Shown here: one piece after another, positions 19,218-27,225 of the stretch
Layout of the letters: each line of letters starts with the position of its first letter
Position numbering within the stretch: the first letter of the stretch is position 1
Origin: Streptococcus uberis
GTDB taxonomy: Bacteria; Bacillota; Bacilli; Lactobacillales; Streptococcaceae
Assembly (NCBI RefSeq): GCF_900475595.1
Contig: NZ_LS483397.1
Span: forward strand, 1,911,602 to 1,975,601
DNA length: 64,000 bases
Direction: 5' to 3'
Made by a program: the position numbers and the translations under genes
The notes under the pieces: model-generated
What the model saw: only the letters and a program-made list of their open reading frames with translations
The model's database searches: none
Told to the model about the DNA's origin: nothing

Positions 19218-20468
19218 TTATTTACCAGTGTAATAGCCATTTTCTAGAAGTAAAGCAATTCCTTGTCCACCACCGATACATGCTGAGGCAATGGCATAGC
19301 GTTTATCAGGGTTATTCTTGAATTCGTATAATAGTGACGTAATAATACGTGCACCAGACATACCAAGTGGGTGTCCTAGAGCAACTGCGCCACCATGTGG
19401 ATTAAATTTATGTTTGTAGAAGTCAGTATCCATATCAATACCAAGTTCCATTAAACATCCTATTGTTTGACCAGCAAAGGCTTCATTAATTTCAAGAACA
19501 TCAATATCTTTTACTAAGTCAAGCCCTTGACGTTCTAATAAGTCGTTGATTGCATATACTGGTCCAAGTCCCATGGTTTCAGGAGCACAGCCAGAAATTT
19601 GATAATCCACTACTTTGGCCATTATTTCAAGGCCTTTTTCTTTAGCTAATGATTCTGTTGTGAAAATTTCAAATGCAGCACCATCATTTAGGCCTGAGGC
19701 ATTTCCTGCTGTTACAGTGCCATCTTTTTCAAAGGCTGGACGAAGTTTAGCAAGACTTTCCATTGTCGTATCAGGACGAGGATGTCCATCTTTTTCAACA
19801 ATAGTTACTTGCCCTTTACGTCCTGGAACTTCAACTGGAACAATTTCTTGAGCGAAACGACCATTTGATATAGCTTCAGCTGCTTTTTGTTGTGATTCAA
19901 AAGCAAATTGATCTTGTTTTTCACGAGAAATATTGTATTTACGAACAACATTTTCTGCTGTATTTCCCATATGAGCAATTCCTGAATTACGTCCTGATGC
20001 TGAACGGTGCCCTTCTAAGTTGGCATCAATCATTTGGACATCTCCCATACGAAAAGCTTGGTAACGAGCGCTATCAGGCAATTGATAAGGAGCGCGTGAT
20101 AATGATTCTGCACCACCCGCAGCAATAATCTTCTTGTTAGAGTGAAGAAGTTCTAATGATGCTGATACTGCTGATTGAATACCTGAACCACAAATGCGGT
20201 TAACAGTCATCCCTGTCGATGTATCTTTCAATCCACTATTAATGGCAATAATATTACCCAAGTTGTTTGTTGTTTGTGATCCAGTAACATGTCCAACGAT
20301 AACCTCATCAATATCCTCAACTGATAAGTTAGCACGGTTAACAGCTTCTTTTAAAGCAACTTCACCTAATACTTCAACCGGAACTGTTTTCAAATCACCA
20401 AGATATGCTCCAACAGGAGTTCTTGCGGCACCAACGATAACGATTTCTTCTTGTTTTGTAGTTAACAT
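19218..20468 (-). CDS. Acetyl-CoA acyltransferase (thiolase)
   Basis: 416 residues with the complete thiolase active site: nucleophilic Cys93 in NRICGSGIQ, the histidine in NPHGGAVALGHPLGMSG and the second cysteine in ASACIGGGQGIALL. It cleaves 3-ketoacyl-CoA or condenses acetyl-CoA; next to the dehydrogenase/hydratase it is most likely the thiolytic last step. ATG 20468 is preceded by AGAGGAAAG. A strong hairpin lies in the 79-nt gap before it in the transcript. Confidence 0.92.
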   Translation of the reverse strand: MLTTKQEEIVIVGAARTPVGAYLGDLKTVPVEVLGEVALKEAVNRANLSVEDIDEVIVGHVTGSQTTNNLGNIIAINSGLKDTSTGMTVNRICGSGIQSAVSASLELLHSNKKIIAAGGAESLSRAPYQLPDSARYQAFRMGDVQMIDANLEGHRSASGRNSGIAHMGNTAENVVRKYNISREKQDQFAFESQQKAAEAISNGRFAQEIVPVEVPGRKGQVTIVEKDGHPRPDTTMESLAKLRPAFEKDGTVTAGNASGLNDGAAFEIFTTESLAKEKGLEIMAKVVDYQISGCAPETMGLGPVYAINDLLERQGLDLVKDIDVLEINEAFAGQTIGCLMELGIDMDTDFYKHKFNPHGGAVALGHPLGMSGARIITSLLYEFKNNPDKRYAIASACIGGGQGIALLLENGYYTGK

Positions 20469-20500
20469 ATCTTTCCTCTTCTCTTAATCTTCACATGACA

Positions 20501-20534
20501 AGATTGGTCGAGCTTTTCAAACCCGACACAATCT
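20501..20534 (-). promoter_or_regulatory. Intercistronic hairpin between acyl-CoA dehydrogenase and thiolase genes
   Basis: AGATTG-GTCGAG (20501-20512) pairs with CCCGAC-A-CAATCT (20522-20534), a 12-bp stem with one bulge and one wobble. There is no U-run, so it is more likely an mRNA-processing or stability element than a terminator. Confidence 0.5.
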
Positions 20535-20547
20535 GACTGCTTTCTTT

Positions 20548-21765
20548 TTAAATAAAGGCTGAAATTCCTGTGTAATGACGACCAATGATTAATGAATTCA
20601 CTTCGTGAGTTCCTTCGTAAGTGTACATTCCCTCGATATCAGCAAAGAATCTTGGAATATCATATTTCAATAAAATTCCATTTCCGCCACCAACTTCACG
20701 TGCTAAAGCTGCTGTTTCACGTGCTCTAAATCCGTTATGGAGTTTAGCCATAGATGAAGCTTCTTCACGGTAAATTCCCTGTTCTTGTTGTTCAGCAAGA
20801 CGTACTGCAATAGCTAAAGTAGCTTGAGCGTTCATTGCCATACGCGCTAATTTTTCTTGAATTAATTGGAAGTTAGCAATCGGTTTACCGAATTGTTCAC
20901 GTTCACGAGTATATTTTAATGCTGCTTCAAATGCACCTGCAGTAGCACCTGCTAATAACCACGCAACGTCTGAACGTGTATTACGTAAAATGTTAGCACA
21001 ATCTTTCCAAGAGTTAACATTTTGTGCACGTTGTGATTCAGGAACTTTAACATCACGGTAGATGATTTCAGCATTTGGCATCATACGGAAGAATGCTTTT
21101 TGAGGAGTTACAAAAGTTTCTACCCCTTCAGTTTCGCGTTCTACATAGAATAATTTAACTTGATTGTCATCAACATCACGGGCAAAGAATGCATGCCATT
21201 TAGCAATTGCACCAGCACCGATCCATTTTTTGTGACCATTTAATATCCAATGGTCGCCTTCACGTTTAGCAGTAGCAGCCATACCGCCTGCAATATCAGA
21301 ACCATGATCAGGTTCAGTCATTGCTAATACTCCTAAACCTTCCCAAGAATAAACACCTGGCATTAATTGAGCGACTTGCTCTTCGCTTCCACCCACGCGA
21401 ACACATTCATGGAAAAGTCCACCATTTGCTGTATAGAATGTTCCTAATACTGGGTCAGTTTTAGCTAATGTATAAGCACGGAATCCACGGAATAATTCTG
21501 AGATACGTCCATTTTCACGTCCTTCTAATAATCGAGGATCATCCATTAAACGTAAGTCAATGACTTTTTGGAAAGCTTCTAATGGGAAAGTAGCATTATG
21601 CCAATTTTCAGCTAATAAAGGTTTTAAGTCTTTTTCTAAAACTTCTTCTAACTCTTTTAATACTGCTTTTTCACCATCTGTTAATGCATCAGCATAGTTA
21701 TATAAATCTGAATAAAACATTTCACCGCTTGCAAATAACTTATCAGCTCTTGATTCTTTAACCAT
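20548..21765 (-). CDS. Acyl-CoA dehydrogenase
   Basis: FAD-dependent acyl-CoA dehydrogenase fold: LAMTEPDHGSD (FAD/substrate loop), W-x-x-xGHKKWIGAGAIA, REQFGKPIANFQLIQEKLA and the C-terminal EGTHEVNSLIIGRHYTG, where the catalytic glutamate of the glutaryl/isovaleryl-type family sits in YEGTHEVN. It makes the 2,3-enoyl-CoA. I place the start at ATG 21765 (405 residues) because GGAGG lies 8 nt upstream; the in-frame ATG 21780 is within that ribosome site's leader and has none of its own. The electron acceptor (ETF) is not encoded in this window. Confidence 0.9.
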   Translation of the reverse strand: MVKESRADKLFASGEMFYSDLYNYADALTDGEKAVLKELEEVLEKDLKPLLAENWHNATFPLEAFQKVIDLRLMDDPRLLEGRENGRISELFRGFRAYTLAKTDPVLGTFYTANGGLFHECVRVGGSEEQVAQLMPGVYSWEGLGVLAMTEPDHGSDIAGGMAATAKREGDHWILNGHKKWIGAGAIAKWHAFFARDVDDNQVKLFYVERETEGVETFVTPQKAFFRMMPNAEIIYRDVKVPESQRAQNVNSWKDCANILRNTRSDVAWLLAGATAGAFEAALKYTREREQFGKPIANFQLIQEKLARMAMNAQATLAIAVRLAEQQEQGIYREEASSMAKLHNGFRARETAALAREVGGGNGILLKYDIPRFFADIEGMYTYEGTHEVNSLIIGRHYTGISAFI

Positions 21766-21805
21766 TACGTTGGCCTCCATAAATTTTATTAGTTAATTTT
21801 TGTCA

Positions 21806-22669
21806 TTATTTTTTATCGTAATCGTAGAAACCTTTACCAGATTTCTTACCGTTACGACCCGCACGAATCATATTTTTCAATAATGTTGGTGGTGTCCAAC
21901 GATTATCACCAAATTCTTTAGCAAAATAGTTCATTACATGGTAACCAATATCAACACCTGCGTAATCTTGCAATTCGAATGCTCCCATTGGGTGATTCAA
22001 TCCGTAACGCATAGCTTTATCAATATCTTCTTTCGAAGCAATTCCTTCTTCCAAAACTTTGATAGCCTCGATAAATTGAGGAATCATAATACGGTTTACA
22101 ATAAATCCTGGAACGTCTTTCTTAACAATAACGACTTCTTTACGGATACTTTCAGCTAATTCTTTAACGATTGAAATTGTTTCATCACTTGTTTCAAAAC
22201 CATAGATAATTTCACATAATTTCATGACTTGAGCTGGATTAAAGAAATGCATTCCTGCAAAACGAGCTGGATTTTCTAATACATTAGCAATCTCAGTAAT
22301 GGATAGAGATGAAGTATTTGTGGATAAAATAACATCATCACGTACAATGCCTTCTAATTCTTTAAAAACAGACTGTTTGATTTCCATTTTTTCGATGACA
22401 GCTTCTACAACAAAGTCAACATCTTTAAAATCTTTAAGATCAGTTGTTGTTGTAATACGAGCCAAAGTTTCATCCATTTGTTCTTGAGTTAACTTTCCTC
22501 GTTTAACACTACCTTCCATGAATTTGGTAATTCTAGCCATACCAGCATCAATAAAACGTTGCTCTACATCACGTAAAACGACTTGGTAACCATTTTGAGC
22601 AAATAAGTTAGCAATTCCTCCACCCATTGCTCCAGCACCAACAACACCAATTGTCTTAATGTTAGTCAT
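21806..22669 (-). CDS. 3-hydroxyacyl-CoA (3-hydroxybutyryl-CoA) dehydrogenase
   Basis: 287 residues, the usual length of single-domain 3-hydroxybutyryl-CoA dehydrogenases. It has the Rossmann GAGAMGGGIANLF (11-23), SSL-type STNTSSLSITEI, GMHFFNPAQVMKL with the catalytic histidine, DVPGFIVNRI and NHPMGAFELQDYAG. It is a second 3-hydroxyacyl-CoA dehydrogenase beside the bifunctional enzyme downstream, suggesting a different chain-length range. It is the first gene of the acyl-CoA operon, with its promoter and a palindrome just upstream. Confidence 0.92.
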   Translation of the reverse strand: MTNIKTIGVVGAGAMGGGIANLFAQNGYQVVLRDVEQRFIDAGMARITKFMEGSVKRGKLTQEQMDETLARITTTTDLKDFKDVDFVVEAVIEKMEIKQSVFKELEGIVRDDVILSTNTSSLSITEIANVLENPARFAGMHFFNPAQVMKLCEIIYGFETSDETISIVKELAESIRKEVVIVKKDVPGFIVNRIMIPQFIEAIKVLEEGIASKEDIDKAMRYGLNHPMGAFELQDYAGVDIGYHVMNYFAKEFGDNRWTPPTLLKNMIRAGRNGKKSGKGFYDYDKK

Positions 22670-22709
22670 TTTGTCATCTCCTTTTTGACTTGTTTTATTT
22701 TATGATTTT

Positions 22710-22730
22710 ATTATACTTTCTGACAAAGTA
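22710..22730 (-). promoter_or_regulatory. Acyl-CoA operon promoter with palindromic operator
   Basis: Minus strand TATAAT (22715-22710) has no good -35. TACTTT-CTGAC-AAAGTA (22714-22730), a perfect 6/5/6 inverted repeat, abuts and overlaps the -10, the position of a repressor or an activator-dependent promoter. It does not match the FabT-type TTTGA-N-TCAAA pattern. Confidence 0.55.
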
Positions 22731-22785
22731 AGTTTCATCATCACTTTTGAGGAAAGGGAATATATTTTTACTACAAAATGAATCA

Positions 22786-22811
22786 AAAAGACTTCCTTAA
22801 GTGGAAGTCTT
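22786..22811 (-). terminator. Terminator of the arsR-permease-thioredoxin operon
   Basis: AAGACTTCC / GGAAGTCTT, 9-bp stem with a 6-nt loop and TTTTT on the minus strand. Confidence 0.8.
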
Positions 22812-22818
22812 ACTTTTC

Positions 22819-23160
22819 TTAACAATTTTCAATTATTATCGCTTTAATGTCCTCTTCAGATAAAACTTTCCCCGTTGAGACAACATCTTCATCTAAGACC
22901 AAACCCGGTGTACTCATAACGCCATATGCAGCAATTTGACTAAAATCAGTAACATGCTCGATATTGACCCTTTTTCCCATACTCTCACAGGCCCGAATCA
23001 CGTTTTCTTCAAGCGTGTTACATTTTTTACAGCCGGATCCTAAAATTTTAAAGGTATGTTCTGCATCATCAAGGTGCTGATCCGCCTTGTCTTTATGACA
23101 ATTGCCTTGACACTGACAGCCACAAGTTTTCTCTTCTTCTTTTTTTCCAAATAAAGCCAT
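22819..23160 (-). CDS. Thioredoxin-like redox protein with Cys-rich N-terminus
   Basis: 113 residues. The C-terminal about 75 form a small glutaredoxin/thioredoxin fold of the MTH895 (redox-active disulfide 2) type with the active CxxC at 44-47 (GCKKCNTL) and the cis-proline-like MSTPGLVL. In front is a Cys/His-rich stretch (C13, C15, C17, C21, H22) that looks like a metal site. It is the last gene of an arsR-permease-trx operon, where such proteins are thought to reduce or hand over a thiophilic metal or metalloid. The partner and metal are inferred. Confidence 0.75.
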   Translation of the reverse strand: MALFGKKEEEKTCGCQCQGNCHKDKADQHLDDAEHTFKILGSGCKKCNTLEENVIRACESMGKRVNIEHVTDFSQIAAYGVMSTPGLVLDEDVVSTGKVLSEEDIKAIIIENC

Positions 23161-23171
23161 AATCTTTCTCC

Positions 23172-24176
23172 TTAAAATAAGATAGTTTGTAACATATTAA
23201 ATAGATAACCAATTAAAATAATACCGAAGCTACAAATCACAATAAAAACACTCAGCAATTTTGGTTTAAGTGCCTTTTTCAACATTATCATTGAGGGTAG
23301 ACTAAGCGTTGTAACAGACATCATAAAAGATAAAACCGTTCCTAGTTGGGCCCCTTTTGATAGCAAAGCCTCTGCAACAGGAATAGTACCGAAAATATCA
23401 GCATAAATCGGCACACCAATCACGGTTGCTAGTACCACTCCAAATGGATTTTGACTGCCAAGAACTTTTTCAATCCAAAGCTGGGGGAGCCAGTTGTGAA
23501 TTAATGCGCCAATGGCAACGCCGACTAGAATATAAGGGAATACTTTTTTAAAAGTATCGACCACTTGATCTTTTGCAAAAACAAGTCTTTCTCTACTACT
23601 TAACTCTTGTCCATCTAATTGAACAGCTTTAGCCTGGCGAATAAAATCTGCAACAGAATCCTCTAAATGCATTTTCTCAATAATCGTACCACCGATAACA
23701 GCTAAGAACAAGCCAAAAATAACATAAAATAAAGCGATTTTGAGGCCAAAGATACTTGTCAGTAACACCAAACTGCCTAAATCAACCATGGGGGAAGAAA
23801 TCAGAAAGGCAAAGGTAACTCCTAAGGGTAAACCAGCACTTGTAAAGCCCATAAATAAGGGGATAGAAGAACATGAGCAAAACGGTGTCACTGTCCCCAA
23901 CAAAGCAGACATGACACGCGCCCAAACACCATTAAAACGCCCTAGAATTTTTTTACTTTTTTCCGGTGGAAAAAAGGATTGGATATAGGAAACCAAAAAA
24001 ATCAAACTACAAAGAAGAATTCCAATTTTAATCACATCATAGATAAAAAATTGCAAACTGGCAACAAGGCGACTAGAGGTATCAAATCCAACAGCCTTGA
24101 GAGCAGCACCAATCAATTGATTTAGCCATTGCATCCCTAAAAGTTGATTTTGTATAAATAAGCCAATCTCTTTCAT
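23172..24176 (-). CDS. DUF318/YraQ-family permease (ArsP-like)
   Basis: 334 residues with about eight to ten membrane helices and the family-defining TPFCSCSSIPLFMGF (Cys100 and Cys102) and a second-half counterpart (GVPIYADIFGTIPVAEALL), an internal-repeat arrangement. Family members include ArsP, exporters of trivalent methylated or organic arsenicals. With ArsR upstream and a thioredoxin-like protein downstream, export of a thiol-reactive metalloid is the likely role; other substrates are possible. Confidence 0.82.
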   Translation of the reverse strand: MKEIGLFIQNQLLGMQWLNQLIGAALKAVGFDTSSRLVASLQFFIYDVIKIGILLCSLIFLVSYIQSFFPPEKSKKILGRFNGVWARVMSALLGTVTPFCSCSSIPLFMGFTSAGLPLGVTFAFLISSPMVDLGSLVLLTSIFGLKIALFYVIFGLFLAVIGGTIIEKMHLEDSVADFIRQAKAVQLDGQELSSRERLVFAKDQVVDTFKKVFPYILVGVAIGALIHNWLPQLWIEKVLGSQNPFGVVLATVIGVPIYADIFGTIPVAEALLSKGAQLGTVLSFMMSVTTLSLPSMIMLKKALKPKLLSVFIVICSFGIILIGYLFNMLQTILF

Positions 24177-24216
24177 AACAACCCCACTATCTCCCTAACT
24201 TGGAAACTGACCAGAC

Positions 24217-24486
24217 CTATAAATAAGACAATAAACCTCTGTAAATCTCTTTTTCGAAATCAGGATTAAGGCTATAGTGTTTCCATTTCCCTTTTTGTTG
24301 ACTATTTACTAAGCCAGTCTGACAAAGTATTTTCATATGGTAGGAGAGTGCTGGCTGAGCCAAGTCTAACTTCTCTCCCAAAGCACAAGCACAAAGACTA
24401 CCATTTTGTAATTCCCTGAGAACTGCTAACCGATTAACATCACTCAAAGCTTTGAATAAAAAAGCATGTTTTTCTATATTAGACAT
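24217..24486 (-). CDS. ArsR/SmtB-family metal-sensing repressor
   Basis: 89 residues with a winged helix (LRELQNG...LGEKLDLAQPALSYHMKIL, residues 24-54). Cys32 and Cys34 (LCAC) at the start of the alpha-3/4 region and Cys55 make a plausible thiol metal or metalloid site. The start is ATG 24486 with AGGTG 5 nt upstream; ATG 24489 is too close. It starts the arsR-permease-trx operon and its own promoter contains a palindrome, so it should repress the operon until the metal binds. Confidence 0.87.
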   Translation of the reverse strand: MSNIEKHAFLFKALSDVNRLAVLRELQNGSLCACALGEKLDLAQPALSYHMKILCQTGLVNSQQKGKWKHYSLNPDFEKEIYRGLLSYL

Positions 24487-24517
24487 CATATCACCTGTGA
24501 CACATCAAAATTTTTTT

Positions 24518-24554
24518 ATATGTTTAGCATATTATCTTAGAAAAGAATTGTCAA
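24518..24554 (-). promoter_or_regulatory. ArsR-operon promoter and operator
   Basis: Minus strand TTGACA (24554-24549), 17-bp spacer, TATGCT (24531-24526). ATATG-TTTAG-CATAT (24518-24532) is a 5/5/5 inverted repeat directly on the -10, the expected place for an ArsR dimer. Confidence 0.6.
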
Positions 24555-24577
24555 AGAAAAAAATAAAAATGAGGCAA

Positions 24578-25189
24578 TTAGTTTGACTCATTTTTTAAAA
24601 TACGGCTAAAACAATCAGTGAATTGAGCTGTTAGTCCCCAAATGGTCTCTTCAAACCCTTCATAAAAAGGAATCTTAGACGATTGATGATGAAAGGCATA
24701 TTTTTCACCGTTACGAATGCGTTCAAAAGGAAAATTAGATCCTTCTTTAATACCATGTGGCAATTCATAATAAATAGGTTCCTTATTAAGAATTTCTATC
24801 AAAGGAACTGTAAAAAGATGATCCACTTCCTCATTGTATTGCAATACTTGCCAGTTATCACAATGCAGTTGTCCCACAAAACAATGAATGGTACGCTTTG
24901 CTTGAACGATATAGTCAATTTCACCCCAAATGTCAATTTGTTCTGGAGAGACCCTTAACTCTTCAGTGCATTCACGTACTGCTGCCTCTGCAAAAGTCTC
25001 CCCTGGCTCTAAACGGCCACCCGGAAAAGAAACTTCTCCTGGTTGTGAAATATTCTGTCCTCTTACTTCAAATAAAATATGCCATTCTTTATTTTGCCAC
25101 ACTAAAGGTAAAAAGACTGCATATTCTTTTTGTTGTCCCAAAGGTTTTGACCTATAATTAGCCATCAGTTCCTTGATTCTTTTTTCCAT
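24578..25189 (-). CDS. NUDIX hydrolase, CoA pyrophosphatase (NudL) type
   Basis: 203 residues. The NUDIX box is complete (GGRLEPGETFAEAAVRECTE) and is preceded by QPGEVSFPGG, which fits the UPF0035 pattern that marks CoA diphosphatases. Such enzymes cut CoA and acyl-CoA to 3',5'-ADP and phosphopantetheine. Nearness to the acyl-CoA operon is suggestive only. Start ATG 25189 with GGGAAAGG upstream; an in-frame ATG at 25210 has no ribosome site. The gene is monocistronic. Confidence 0.8.
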   Translation of the reverse strand: MEKRIKELMANYRSKPLGQQKEYAVFLPLVWQNKEWHILFEVRGQNISQPGEVSFPGGRLEPGETFAEAAVRECTEELRVSPEQIDIWGEIDYIVQAKRTIHCFVGQLHCDNWQVLQYNEEVDHLFTVPLIEILNKEPIYYELPHGIKEGSNFPFERIRNGEKYAFHHQSSKIPFYEGFEETIWGLTAQFTDCFSRILKNESN

Positions 25190-25303
25190 TGTAAAACCTT
25201 TCCCAATCATCTTTATCCAAGATTACAAGAAATACTGTCTCCGGTCAAGAAATTGCAATTTTGTAGCTATTTTTAAATATATAATATTTTTACATATAAT
25301 CTC

Positions 25304-25369
25304 TTGACTTATTATTTCTTTCATCATATACTTAATGTGTAAAATATTTATATATAAAATTTATATATA
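25304..25369 (+). promoter_or_regulatory. Promoter and long palindrome before the PadR gene
   Basis: TTGACT (25304-25309), 17 bp, TATACT (25327-25332). Downstream, TATATATAAA-A-TTTATATATA (25349-25369) is a perfect 10/1/10 inverted repeat between the start site and the SD AAGGAGG, a good position for autorepression by the PadR protein. Confidence 0.6.
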
Positions 25370-25385
25370 TTAAGGAGGTAACGAT

Positions 25386-25712
25386 ATGTATTTTCCCGTA
25401 TCAGCTACCTTGATTGAATTTCTCATCTTGTCTATTTTAAAAGACCAGGATTCTTATGGGTACGATATCAGCCAAACCATTAAACTAGTAGCTAATATTA
25501 AAGAATCAACACTTTATCCAATCCTCAAAAAATTAGAAAAGTCGGGTTACCTAAAAACATATAGCCAAGAACATCAAGGAAGACAACGTAAGTACTATCA
25601 ATTAACACAAGAGGGACACTCACATCTTGCTTTTCTTGCTGGAGAATGGCAAAGCTACAAAGAAAATTTAGACGCAATCATTGAAGGGAGTCTACGACAT
25701 GACAAGAACTGA
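25386..25712 (+). CDS. PadR-family transcriptional regulator
   Basis: 108 residues matching the PadR winged helix: LIEFLILSILKDQDSYGYDIS, then KESTLYPILKKLEKSGYL and GRQRKYYQLTQEG. It overlaps the next gene by 14 nt. PadR linked to HAAS and DUF4097 genes is a widespread Firmicute arrangement in which the regulator is thought to respond to membrane or envelope stress. The SD AAGGAGG is strong. Confidence 0.9.
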   Translation: MYFPVSATLIEFLILSILKDQDSYGYDISQTIKLVANIKESTLYPILKKLEKSGYLKTYSQEHQGRQRKYYQLTQEGHSHLAFLAGEWQSYKENLDAIIEGSLRHDKN

Positions 25713-26283
25713 GTACTTAGCAGAGCTTCAGAATCAGCTCCGAAAACTACCACAGGACGATTTTAAAGAAGCAATGGATTACTTTACCGAATACTTTGAT
25801 GAAGCCGGACCTGAACATGAAAATCAAGTCATTGCAGATCTTGGCAGTCCAAAAGAAGCAGCAAGTGAAATATTAGGAAGATTACTTGAAGATAACATTG
25901 AGATTGAAGATAAAAAGGCGAAACACTATGCTAAAATCATCTGGTTGACAATCCTGTCAATCTTGGCAGCACCCGTCGCCTTACCAATTTTATTTTCCAT
26001 AATAGCACTTATTCTAGCACTAATAATTGCCATTGCTGCCATCCTATTTTCATTAATCCTCTTAGGGGTTTCATTCTTGGTCAATGGTTGCTATGTCCTT
26101 TTCGACAGCTTTACATATCTAGCAACCTCTATCAATTCAACGATACTTAGCTTTGGTATGGGTCTCATCATGATTGGTGGCTCACTATTGGCTATCTTTC
26201 TGGGTGTTGAATCTTGCGCTGCCCTTATCCGTGGTGGAGCAGTCTTTATTCAAAAATTGTTAAAGAGAGGTCAGACAGCATGA
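25699..26283 (+). CDS. HAAS-domain (DUF1700) membrane protein
   Basis: 194 residues. The N-terminal about 65 are the HAAS signalling domain (TRTEYLAELQNQLRKLP, EAMDYFTEYFDEAG, IADLGSPKEAASEIL), followed by about four hydrophobic helices. HAAS proteins pair with PadR regulators and may deliver a membrane signal to them. Start ATG 25699 with GGGAG 8 nt upstream. Its stop overlaps the next start as ATGA. Confidence 0.87.
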   Translation: MTRTEYLAELQNQLRKLPQDDFKEAMDYFTEYFDEAGPEHENQVIADLGSPKEAASEILGRLLEDNIEIEDKKAKHYAKIIWLTILSILAAPVALPILFSIIALILALIIAIAAILFSLILLGVSFLVNGCYVLFDSFTYLATSINSTILSFGMGLIMIGGSLLAIFLGVESCAALIRGGAVFIQKLLKRGQTA

Positions 26284-27188
26284 AAACGTGGAAAAAAACG
26301 ATTCTTATAACATCACTTTGCTTATTGATTTCAGGTGCTGCCTTAGCAGGTTTTGGCTTTATCAGAGGTGGCTGGTCAGCATTGTCACATTCAAAAGAAG
26401 AACCAAAGCATCATACCTATAAAACTCAAGAGCTAAAAAGTTTCGAAAATATCTCCCTCAATTGTAATGTTTCAGATATTACAATTAAAACAGGTAATCA
26501 AGATAAAGGCACTATTTCATATTTTGTTGATAAAAGCTATCCGATTAAAATCAATCAGAAGGATAAAACACTTTCAATCACAGAAACATCCAAACTCCTT
26601 CAAAACAAAACAACGATTAGGTTTCTAACCTTGCGTAATCTTATAAACATTGATAAAATCGGCAATTTTGGCCTAGATTCAGGATATTCAATTCAAATTA
26701 CTCTCCCTAAAGGAAGCAAGATTCAAAGTCTTAACGGTAAATTAAAAGTTGGTGAATTACAGATAGAAAAGAGCCATATCCAAACGGCTGATTTTCAATT
26801 ATCAGCAGGAAATCTTTCAGTCAGTTCTTCTGAACTAATGGATAGTCACCTAATCCTTCAGGCTGGTGATATGAACTTTATTGATAGTCATATTAGTAAG
26901 AGTAAATTAAAAGTGAACGCTGGAAATGTTGAAGTTGGATCCTCAAAAATTTCAGATTCACAAGTAAACTTGAGTGCTGGTGATTTTACCGCCTCAGATG
27001 TAGCATTTGTAAACAAAAACAGATTGAGCTTAAGCATGGGTGACGCTGACATTCAGTTAAAAGATCATAACTTAGCGATTAAAACAAATAAGGAGATAGG
27101 AGACTCCGATATCACTTCAAACTTAAAAACCGATTCTCAGAATCAATTAGAACTCACTAGTAAACTTGGTGATATTACAATAGAATAA
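26280..27188 (+). CDS. DUF4097 beta-repeat surface protein with N-terminal anchor
   Basis: 302 residues. A signal-anchor (about 6-28) is followed by a Lys-rich linker and a repetitive beta-rich region with recurring LSAGN / LQAGD / VNAGN / LSAGD / LSMGD turns about every 20 residues, the DUF4097 right-handed beta-helix look. Most of it should face outside. It is the third gene of the PadR-HAAS-DUF4097 unit; the exact job of this protein in the envelope response is unknown. The operon ends in a strong terminator. Confidence 0.8.
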   Translation: MKTWKKTILITSLCLLISGAALAGFGFIRGGWSALSHSKEEPKHHTYKTQELKSFENISLNCNVSDITIKTGNQDKGTISYFVDKSYPIKINQKDKTLSITETSKLLQNKTTIRFLTLRNLINIDKIGNFGLDSGYSIQITLPKGSKIQSLNGKLKVGELQIEKSHIQTADFQLSAGNLSVSSSELMDSHLILQAGDMNFIDSHISKSKLKVNAGNVEVGSSKISDSQVNLSAGDFTASDVAFVNKNRLSLSMGDADIQLKDHNLAIKTNKEIGDSDITSNLKTDSQNQLELTSKLGDITIE

Positions 27189-27190
27189 AC

Positions 27191-27216
27191 AAAAAAGAGA
27201 CCTAAGTCTCTTTTTT
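27191..27216. terminator. Bidirectional terminator after the DUF4097 gene
   Basis: AAAAAAGAGAC-CTAA-GTCTCTTTTTT, an 11-bp perfect stem for convergent genes. Confidence 0.88.
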
Positions 27217-27225
27217 GTCTCTCTC

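Noticed and set aside
22700..22740. FabT (fatty-acid repressor) box at the acyl-CoA promoter
   Set aside because: The palindrome TACTTT-CTGAC-AAAGTA lacks the TTTGA-N-TCAAA-like core expected for FabT.
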